Part shown: one piece after another, positions 1 through 5,748 of the stretch
Numbering within the stretch: the first letter of the stretch is position 1
How the letters are laid out: each line of letters opens with the position of its first letter
Origin: an uncultured Bacteroidales bacterium
Lineage (GTDB): Bacteria; Bacteroidota; Bacteroidia; Bacteroidales; UBA932
DNA: 13,921 nucleotides
Direction: 5' to 3'
Assembly: GCA_900317065.1 (NCBI GenBank)
Contig: ONFK01000015.1
Span: 1-13,921 of the forward strand
Notes under the pieces: model-generated
The model's database searches: none
What the model saw: only the letters and a program-made list of their open reading frames with translations
Told to the model about the DNA's origin: nothing
Translations under genes and position numbers: made by a program

Positions 1-324
1 ATGGACCGCAGCAGCCGCGTCACCCAGATGGTGGTCAACCTCACCCTGGCGGAGAACGAACTCGCTCCGACCGGCCCCGTCCGAATCTATGTGCGCGTCA
101 AGGATCCTGACGGGAATCTCCTGATGGACGGCACGGGAGCAAGTTTCACCCTCGACGGAGAGGCCATGCCCGCGACCGCTTCCCGCGAAATCGACTACAA
201 CGGCAGGGATGTGGACGTCAGCATCTATGTCAACAATACAGGCGAGTTTGCCAAGGGTATCTACACCGCCGAGGTGTTCACCGCCCAGGGCCGTCTCGGC
301 AAGGCTGAGACCATGCTGAGGTAA
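1..324 (+). CDS. C-terminal part of a Bacteroidota hypothetical protein
   Basis: The frame is open from the first base of the window to the TAA at 322-324 and gives 107 residues. The ATG at base 1 falls exactly on the window edge, so it is probably an internal methionine and the gene is cut at its 5' end; a true start there cannot be excluded. From memory of the family, residues about 10-107 look like the beta-rich tail of Bacteroidota proteins that have an upstream coiled coil. Recognisable pieces are a VNLTLAENELAPTGP-like opening, a VRVKDPDGNLL strand, SREIDYNGRDVDVSIYV and a closing GIYTAEVF. No catalytic motif is visible and no function is known to me. The stop overlaps the hemW start by one base (TAATG), so the two genes are probably co-transcribed and translationally coupled. 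Confidence 0.6.
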   Translation: MDRSSRVTQMVVNLTLAENELAPTGPVRIYVRVKDPDGNLLMDGTGASFTLDGEAMPATASREIDYNGRDVDVSIYVNNTGEFAKGIYTAEVFTAQGRLGKAETMLR

Positions 325-1598
325 TGATCTATCTCCACGTCCCCTTCTGCAGGAGTTTCTGCACTTACTGCGATTTCTATTCGGAGATTGCGTGCAAGGG
401 GAAGGAAGATGCGGCGATGGCCCGTTGGGCCGACGAGGTCTGCGCCGAGATTGCAGCCCGCCGCGAGGAGATAGTTTCAACCCTCGATCTCGACACTCTT
501 TACATAGGAGGAGGTACGCCCAGCGTGCTTCCTCTTTCCGTATTGAGGCGGATACTGGACAATCTGGAGGCCATCCGCGACGGGCAAAGGGCCGGGCCGT
601 GTCCCGTAAAGGGCCCCCGGTCCCGGCATTGCCCGTCCGAAATGCCAGCGCATTCCAACTACACCGAATTCACCATAGAGGTCAACCCCGAGGACATCAT
701 AGAGCGGGGTCCCGAATATGTGAAGTGTCTGCTGGACCTGGGCGTGACGCGCATCAGCATGGGGGTGCAGTCGCTGGACGACGGGATACTGCGCTGGATG
801 AACCGCCGGCACTCGGCCGATGGTGCCAGGAAGGCTTACCTTATTTTAGGGGGTTCCACCCCCTATGAGCCCCCGCGGCCTGATTGCCTTTCCGACTTTT
901 CTCCCGAAAAGTCCCGGCCCGGCCGCCGCTCTGAAGAGCGGATGAATCTCCCGCACAAAGGCAGAAAGCACGCCCTGAGTATCGATCTGATTACCGGAGT
1001 GCCGGGAATGACGGTGGAGATTCTGGAGAAGACGCTGGAAGAGGTCATATCCTGGAGGCCGGAACACATCTCCGCATATCAGCTGAGCATAGAGGAAGGC
1101 AGCGCCCTTGCAAAGATGATCGAGGAGGGGCGGGTGACGGAACTTGGCGAGGAAGAATGCCGCGCGCAGTACGAACTTGTCTGCCGCCGGCTCGCCGAAG
1201 CAGGATACAGGCACTACGAAATCTCGAACTGGGCCGTCCCCGGGCACGAAGCCATCCACAACTCCGCCTACTGGACACGGCATCCGTACGCAGGCCTCGG
1301 CCCCGGGGCACATTCGTTGATCTTCTACGACGCTGCGGGTGGGCCTTGCGGACGGGCAATGCCGGTATCCGGGCCGCCTTTTCAGTGGCACGGAACCGGC
1401 CCTTTGCCCGTCGCGGATAGCAGACAGCGTCGCAGCTGGAACAGCCAGCAGCTGTCGGGCTGGACCTCCGAGGGCGAAAATCTCAGCCCCGAAGAAATTC
1501 ACGAAGAGGAAGTCATGCTCCTCGCACGCACCGCCCTCGGCCCCATCCCCGAAAAGGACTGGTTCATCGCGGATGACATCATCCCGGATCTTTTATAG
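324..1598 (+). CDS. hemW: HemW-type radical SAM protein with three in-frame repeat insertions
   Basis: The 424-residue product belongs to the HemW family (heme chaperone, formerly called an oxygen-independent coproporphyrinogen oxidase-like protein). Seen: the radical SAM cluster motif C9-x3-C13-x2-C16 followed by DF, the SAM-binding GGGTPS at 62-67, TIEVNPED at 117-124, RISMGVQS at 143-150, the NRRHSAD helix at 160-166, SIDLITGVPG at 219-228, HISAYQLSIEEG at 248-259, and the family motif HNSAYW at 312-317. Three segments have no place in a normal HemW: residues about 84-107, 175-212 and 340-366. They coincide with repeat elements described separately. The HemN C-terminal domain is also short: RTALGP (402-407) runs straight into IPEKDWFIADDII, where relatives have roughly 40-50 more residues. 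The start is the ATG at 324, coupled to the upstream stop. The core motifs are intact, but the gene may be under relaxed selection. Confidence 0.88.
   Translation: MIYLHVPFCRSFCTYCDFYSEIACKGKEDAAMARWADEVCAEIAARREEIVSTLDLDTLYIGGGTPSVLPLSVLRRILDNLEAIRDGQRAGPCPVKGPRSRHCPSEMPAHSNYTEFTIEVNPEDIIERGPEYVKCLLDLGVTRISMGVQSLDDGILRWMNRRHSADGARKAYLILGGSTPYEPPRPDCLSDFSPEKSRPGRRSEERMNLPHKGRKHALSIDLITGVPGMTVEILEKTLEEVISWRPEHISAYQLSIEEGSALAKMIEEGRVTELGEEECRAQYELVCRRLAEAGYRHYEISNWAVPGHEAIHNSAYWTRHPYAGLGPGAHSLIFYDAAGGPCGRAMPVSGPPFQWHGTGPLPVADSRQRRSWNSQQLSGWTSEGENLSPEEIHEEEVMLLARTALGPIPEKDWFIADDIIPDLL
573..639 (+). repeat. Palindromic element A, copy 1, inside hemW
   Basis: This 67-base unit shares its first 23 bases (573-595) and last 17 bases (623-639) exactly with the reverse complement of the unit at 1349-1418. 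The 27-base middle is similar but diverged. Within the copy the ends are partly inverted: GACGGGCAA at 579-587 pairs with TTGCCCGTC at 629-637, and CCGG at 592-595 with CCGG at 623-626, so the transcript could fold as a long hairpin. In the hemW frame it reads IRDGQRAG, then PCPVKGPRS, then RHCPS (residues 84-105). It lies between a helix ending in RRILDNL and the strand YTEFTIEV, an expected surface loop. Confidence 0.85.
847..941 (+). repeat. Block B: three consecutive perfect hairpins inside hemW
   Basis: Three adjacent inverted repeats occur in 95 bases. Hairpin 1 is TAGGGGGT (847-854), loop TCC, ACCCCCTA (858-865). Hairpin 2 is GACTTTTC (894-901), loop TCCC, GAAAAGTC (906-913). Hairpin 3 is CCGCTC (926-931), loop TGAA, GAGCGG (936-941). 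All stems are perfect. The block is read in the hemW frame as about 32 residues with no stop, between the helix containing ARKAYLIL and the strand ALSIDLITG, where normal HemW proteins have a short loop. It is not similar to element A. The insertion may extend a few codons further, to about 965. Confidence 0.75.
1349..1418 (-). repeat. Palindromic element A, copy 2, inverted, inside hemW
   Basis: This 70-base unit is the reverse complement of the element at 573-639. The shared 23-base block is at 1396-1418 and the shared 17-base block at 1349-1365. The middle is 30 bases, three longer than in copy 1, so the length difference is exactly one codon. Read on the + strand in the hemW frame it gives GRAMPVSGPP and then GPLPVAD (residues about 343-365). 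Read on the - strand it gives IRDGQRAG ... YRHCPS, the same peptide as copy 1. Both strands are therefore open. It lies between GAHSL and RRSWN, another loop of HemW. Confidence 0.85.
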
Positions 1599-2168
1599 AA
1601 TGTGCTGCGCGGCAGCGTCGAGGGCTTCGTAGAATTCGGGGCCGAAACGGCGGATGAGGGGCCGGCGGAGGAACTGGTAGACGCGGATGCCTTCCCGCTT
1701 GCCACGCTCGAAGGCGCAGCGGCAGATATCCCAGCGATGGAGGTTCAGCGCCATTCCTCCTCCCTTGAATTTCTTGATGCGTATGGGATAGAGTGCGCAG
1801 GAAATCGGCTTGGAAAGCCCGGCTTTCTCGATGGCGCAGAGGCAGTTGTCTCCTTCGAAACAGCAGTAGGCGCATTCCTCGGTGCCTGGCACCAGAGGTG
1901 TAACGAGATCGCCGTCACGGTCGACGGCGAAAAAGCCGGACGCTTCGGCCGCGGCACGCCCCTTTTCCGGCACAAGATGCCTGAAAGATGGATAATCTCT
2001 CTCCAGGGCAGGCACTTCCTCTTCCTCGAGAGGTGTTCCGCTGTCCCCAACGATGCAGCAGGCCCCCTTGCATACGGGATAATCGCAGGCAAAATACTCG
2101 CAGATGACATCCTCGCTGACGAGGACGTCGCCGATTTCAACTATGGTACCGAAGTCTTCGCGCCTCAT
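1593..2168 (-). CDS. DUF3109 family cysteine-rich protein
   Basis: This 191-residue protein matches the DUF3109 family along its length. Seen in order: EIGDVLVSEDVI at 11-22, the cluster C28-x4-C33-x3-C37-C38 followed by GDSGTPLEEEE at 41-51, DRDGDLVTPL at 83-92, a second cysteine group (C99, C102, C103, C109, C111), KPISCALYPIR at 120-130, and HRWDIC at 144-149. The many conserved cysteines suggest a bound metal or iron-sulfur centre, but the family has no established function that I know of. The protein has no signal peptide, so it is cytoplasmic. Its ATG overlaps the stop of the upstream M16-like gene by four bases (ATGA), so the two form one operon. Its last six bases overlap the end of hemW, in opposite orientation. 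Confidence 0.88.
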   Translation of the reverse strand: MRREDFGTIVEIGDVLVSEDVICEYFACDYPVCKGACCIVGDSGTPLEEEEVPALERDYPSFRHLVPEKGRAAAEASGFFAVDRDGDLVTPLVPGTEECAYCCFEGDNCLCAIEKAGLSKPISCALYPIRIKKFKGGGMALNLHRWDICRCAFERGKREGIRVYQFLRRPLIRRFGPEFYEALDAAAQHIL

Positions 2169-4711
2169 TTGATGATATATTCCACTTTGCTGCCCCTGTC
2201 GAGGGAAGAGATAACGTTCATGACGTCTTCCGCCGTCACTTTCGAAAGATATGTCGAGTAATTGGAAAGGATGTCCTTGCCTTCGGAATGGCGCAGGAGG
2301 AAGGCCTCCATTACGTAGTCGGGGTCGGAAGCTTCGCCAGCCATCTCCTTTGCAAGCGCCTCCCTGAGGCCTTTAAGGGTTTCCGCCGAGAGCGAAGACG
2401 CCGTGATGCGCGGCAGGGCGTCGCGCATCCTGCTCACCACCTCCAAAGGGTCGGCAGGCTCGACGTCGGCAGGAAGGCCGGCGGACGGGCAGGGACTGCA
2501 GTTCACGAAAATTGCGATACGCTCCACCGGAAGCAGCTGCAGCTGGGGATATATCTCGAAATACTGCCCGAGCGGAGCCATATCCTTTATGAGTTCACGG
2601 CGCAGATACTCTACGGCTATGCGGAAGGCGCACCAGTTCTGCATCGTGAAGGGTCTTTCAGCGGCCAGGGCGAGATTAGCCCCGGATCCCGCTCCGATCA
2701 GGCGGTCCGTCTTGTCTACGGTATAGGTCGACCACCCGGAGCGGAGACGGTACTCTACCTTCGGGCGGACGGAGAAGGCCTTTCCGGTCCGGAAAGCTCC
2801 CATCGACCTTACCAGTATTTTCTGCAGGGCGGACGGATTCAGGTCGCCTTCGATGAATATGATGCCGTCCTGGCATTTCAGGAACTGGGCCGCGAAGTAC
2901 TTCTCCGCCTTTTCGGGGAGATCGTCGCCGAGCTTCTCGACGGTCTTGGTGACCGGATAGTAGAAATCCGGGCACATTATGCTGTCCGTTACGGCGTTGA
3001 TCCCGTCGGTCGAGTGGCGGAAATCTTCCTGCCTGAGAGCCTCGCAGCTTTTGTAGTAAGCGAACGCCTCCTTGTTCAGGCTGCGGTTCTTGTGAATGGA
3101 AAGCAGCGAACGGCAGAGGAGGTTGGCTTTATCCGCAGGGGCCGTTCCACGTATGCACATGTCCGCTATGGTAACTTCGCAGTTCATTGTTATGCCGTTG
3201 GCTTCCAGCATATTGCGGAAGCGCATCGGGCTCATTCCGCAGATGTCGTACAGGCCGAGCATATCTCCGACGAACGCGCTCTCCCCTTCGGATATATCCG
3301 GCACTTCCGTGTAGCCTCCGCGTATCATCATGGCATACCGCACCTGCTTGTCGTCCGTTTTCTTGAAGACGACCTTCATCCCGTTGGCGAATGTCCACAC
3401 CGTGCCGTCTGTCTGCGGATCTATCCCCTCGGACTTTATCTTCATCTTCTTCTCCACCGGATAGTACAGCGCGAGAGTGTCGTTGGACTTGACATGGTAG
3501 GCCGTCCGGACGGGAGTGTTCTTCCATGCGGCCTGGAATTCCCGCTTCAATGCGTCCGTGTCGAGAGAGTCGGAAGGAGTGCCGTAACTCACTGCAAGGT
3601 TGCGGGCCGGGTCGATCAGGGCTGCGATGAAACGGTTGAACATCGAACGGTCCTGCTCGAGAGCGATCTTGCGGCCGGAGAAGAAGCTTATGGCCTCTTT
3701 GTGAGAGACTATGCCCGCGCCGTAGATATAGTTCGCGACGCAGGAAGACACATACTCCCTGTTCGTCACCGGGGCATCCGCCGACCTGTCCATCGCCGTC
3801 TGGAAACGGGCTTTCGCATCCTGGAACTCCTCTGCTGAAACGCCGTTCCTGTCTATGTCCGAAAGCACTCCGGCAATCAGGCGGGTGGCCTCCCGCACAT
3901 CGCTGTCCGCCACTCCCGCCATAAGGGTGAATGTCTCGTCGGAATCGGTGGAGGCGCTGTCCCGATACTTGAACCTGACGTATGCGAGAGGGACCTTGTT
4001 GGAATCGAAAAGCTCTTCCAGGCGCTTGCGGAGGATGTATCCCAGCTGGTGGGCGAACATGTTCGTAACCAGAGGCTGGGGGGTGCCCATATACTTCCGG
4101 GGGATGCGGGACGAAGAGTAAGTGACGCTGATTTCCGCGAGGGAATTGCAGCCGTTGCCGTAATGGATGAAACGAGGCGCGGACGAGGGTTTCCATTCAT
4201 ATTCCGGGGCCTCGGGAGTTGGAGTTCGCTTGGGAACAGTCAGCGACATTATGTAGAGACGGTCCTTCAGGCGGGCCACGTCCAGGTCGCCGCTGGCCAC
4301 GATGGCCTGCTCTCCCTTATGCCTGCCTACAAGATTGAAAAGCAGGATTATGGTAGAATCCAATGCAACGGATCGGTATGTAGGGACATCTTCAAAATTG
4401 AAGATTGCGGAGCCCCCGGCATAGGAGATGTAGCCGTCCGGCGTATATCCGACGCCTTTGGATGCGAAGAAGTCATAGTCCAGGGAAGCTCTCACATCTT
4501 CCTGATTGTCAGCACATTTTTGAATCAGTGCAAAATTGGCATAACCTTTGGAATATGTATTGGGGACCAGGTAGTAGGAGATGCCGTTGGGAAAGGTTCC
4601 GGAAGTGATGCCGGAACGACGGCCGAGAGACGGGAGGTCCTGCGCATGCAGCCCGGCGGACAGCGCCAGGAAAATTGAAACGAAATATATGTGTCTGAAT
4701 GCTTTTAACAT
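2165..4711 (-). CDS. Exported M16 (insulinase-like) peptidase homologue, apparently non-catalytic
   Basis: The ATG at 4711-4709 starts a good signal peptide, with likely cleavage after A23 (LHA|QD), giving an 848-residue periplasmic or outer-membrane-associated protein. An in-frame TTG 30 bases upstream is less likely because it would put charged residues and cysteines before the signal. The fold resembles M16 with two related halves: TFPNGISYYL near residues 39-48 opens the first, and WTFANGMKVVFKK in the second half opens another, followed by MIRGGYTEVP. The HxxEH zinc motif expected about 30 residues after each opening is absent from both halves; the first half has KCADNQEDVRASLDYDFF there instead. 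I infer a non-catalytic paralogue, perhaps a scaffold or partner of an active M16 protease. The family assignment rests on overall pattern and should be confirmed by profile search. It is the first gene of an operon with DUF3109. Confidence 0.78.
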   Translation of the reverse strand: MLKAFRHIYFVSIFLALSAGLHAQDLPSLGRRSGITSGTFPNGISYYLVPNTYSKGYANFALIQKCADNQEDVRASLDYDFFASKGVGYTPDGYISYAGGSAIFNFEDVPTYRSVALDSTIILLFNLVGRHKGEQAIVASGDLDVARLKDRLYIMSLTVPKRTPTPEAPEYEWKPSSAPRFIHYGNGCNSLAEISVTYSSSRIPRKYMGTPQPLVTNMFAHQLGYILRKRLEELFDSNKVPLAYVRFKYRDSASTDSDETFTLMAGVADSDVREATRLIAGVLSDIDRNGVSAEEFQDAKARFQTAMDRSADAPVTNREYVSSCVANYIYGAGIVSHKEAISFFSGRKIALEQDRSMFNRFIAALIDPARNLAVSYGTPSDSLDTDALKREFQAAWKNTPVRTAYHVKSNDTLALYYPVEKKMKIKSEGIDPQTDGTVWTFANGMKVVFKKTDDKQVRYAMMIRGGYTEVPDISEGESAFVGDMLGLYDICGMSPMRFRNMLEANGITMNCEVTIADMCIRGTAPADKANLLCRSLLSIHKNRSLNKEAFAYYKSCEALRQEDFRHSTDGINAVTDSIMCPDFYYPVTKTVEKLGDDLPEKAEKYFAAQFLKCQDGIIFIEGDLNPSALQKILVRSMGAFRTGKAFSVRPKVEYRLRSGWSTYTVDKTDRLIGAGSGANLALAAERPFTMQNWCAFRIAVEYLRRELIKDMAPLGQYFEIYPQLQLLPVERIAIFVNCSPCPSAGLPADVEPADPLEVVSRMRDALPRITASSLSAETLKGLREALAKEMAGEASDPDYVMEAFLLRHSEGKDILSNYSTYLSKVTAEDVMNVISSLDRGSKVEYIIK

Positions 4712-4727
4712 AATGCGGCAGTCGGCA

Positions 4728-4735
4728 CAAAAATA
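4728..4735 (-). promoter_or_regulatory. Candidate -7 box for the M16-like gene
   Basis: On the - strand TATTTTTG fits the Bacteroidota -7 consensus TAnnTTTG. The leader to the ATG at 4711 would be about 10 bases, which is short, and no TTTG is present at the usual -33 distance, so this is only a candidate. It forms a perfect inverted repeat with the box at 4749-4756. Confidence 0.35.
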
Positions 4736-4748
4736 CAACAAAATTTAC

Positions 4749-4756
4749 TATTTTTG
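4749..4756 (+). promoter_or_regulatory. Candidate -7 box for the TPR-U32 operon
   Basis: TATTTTTG fits TAnnTTTG. Transcription would start near 4763 and give a leader of about 36 bases before the ATG at 4799. No clear -33 TTTG lies 19-21 bases upstream. The stretch 4712-4798 is AT-rich, unlike the genes around it, as expected for a divergent promoter region. Confidence 0.45.
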
Positions 4757-4798
4757 CGATTCGGTAACAAGTATTGAACCAAACAAACTTATAAGAAA

Positions 4799-5746
4799 AT
4801 GAAAAAGCTTATCATCATTGTTGCATCTCTGCTCTGCGGCAGCCTGGTATATGCACAGGACCTCGCAACAGTAACGGAAACTTACAACAACGGCATCACC
4901 GCCAATGAGGCAGGTAACATGGAAATGGCCCTCCAGAGCTTCAAGGAGGCCCTCGTGATGGCTGAGGCCCTCGGCGAAGAGGGTGCCGAAATCGTCACCA
5001 ACTGCAAGAGTTCAATCCCCGTTCTCATGTTCGCCCTCGCAAAGAAGGCCGTGAACGAAACAGAATACGACAAGGCTGTAGCAGGTCTCAGGGAGACCAT
5101 CGAGACTGCAACCAAATACGGCGTAGACAACATCGCCGATGATGCCGCCGTGCTGATTCCCCAGGTGCTCATGCAGAAGGCCAACGGCTTCTTCAACGAC
5201 AAGGACTATGCAGCAGCCGCTGCCGCTTACAAGGAAGTCCTCGCCGAAGATGCAGCCAACGGAATGGCCAGCCTCCGTCTCGGTGCAGCCCTCAAGGCCA
5301 CCGGCGACAAGGAAGGCGCAGTTGCCGCATTCCAGGCAGCCATTGAGAACGGTCAGGACAAAGCCGGCACAAAGCAGATCGTAAACCTTTATCAGCAGGA
5401 GGCAGCAGCCGCTCTCAAGGCGAAGAAGTATGATGACGCCATCGCCGCCGCCCTTGAATCCGCCAAGTACGACGCCGAAAATGCAAAGGCTTTCCAGATT
5501 GCCGGCACGGCCGCTTCCAATGGCGGAAAAACCAAGCAGGCAATCGAATACTTCGAGAAATATCTCGAGCTTGCCCCTACCGCAAAGAACAGCGGAGACA
5601 TCCTCTTCAGCATAGGCGTTTCATATCAGCAGCTGAAGGACAATGACAAGGCCAAGGAATACTATCAGAAGGCTGTTGCAGATCCTTCCAAGATCAACCC
5701 CAACAACCTGAAGAACGCCCAGGCCATGATTGCCGCCATCAAGTAA
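4799..5746 (+). CDS. Exported tetratricopeptide repeat (TPR) protein
   Basis: This 315-residue protein has a signal peptide (MKKLIIIVASLLCGSLVYA, cleavage after A19, then QD), so it is exported, probably to the periplasm. The rest is helical and rich in alanine and lysine, with repeated TPR-like pairs at about 29-62, 120-153 (FFNDKDYAAAAAAYKEVL), 154-187 (GAALKATGDKEGAVAAFQAAI), 196-229 (LKAKKYDDAIAAALESA), 230-263 (GKTKQAIEYFEKYLELAP) and 267-300 (VSYQQLKDNDKAKEYYQKA). TPR proteins serve as protein-binding scaffolds; the partner cannot be read from the sequence. There is no enzymatic domain. The start is supported by the signal peptide and an AAGAAAA stretch just upstream. The stop is followed two bases later by the ATG of the U32 gene, so the two are co-transcribed. 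Confidence 0.85.
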   Translation: MKKLIIIVASLLCGSLVYAQDLATVTETYNNGITANEAGNMEMALQSFKEALVMAEALGEEGAEIVTNCKSSIPVLMFALAKKAVNETEYDKAVAGLRETIETATKYGVDNIADDAAVLIPQVLMQKANGFFNDKDYAAAAAAYKEVLAEDAANGMASLRLGAALKATGDKEGAVAAFQAAIENGQDKAGTKQIVNLYQQEAAAALKAKKYDDAIAAALESAKYDAENAKAFQIAGTAASNGGKTKQAIEYFEKYLELAPTAKNSGDILFSIGVSYQQLKDNDKAKEYYQKAVADPSKINPNNLKNAQAMIAAIK

Positions 5747-5748
5747 GG

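Noticed and set aside
847..865. Hairpin 1 in hemW as an intrinsic terminator
   Set aside because: No U tract follows the stem, the hairpin is internal to an open gene, and two more hairpins follow it.
846..1502. A 218-codon open frame on the - strand across hemW
   Set aside because: It shares the IRDGQRAG...RHCPS peptide with hemW only because element A is inverted in copy 2 and open on both strands. The rest is nonsense opposite conserved HemW motifs.
2471..2486. A possible third copy of element A (CGGACGGGCAGGG)
   Set aside because: Only about ten bases match one end of the element, the other end is missing, and the stretch fits normal coding of the M16-like gene.
2288..3838. A 516-codon open frame on the + strand
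   Set aside because: It is antisense to the exported M16-like gene, has no motif of its own, and is a by-product of codon bias.
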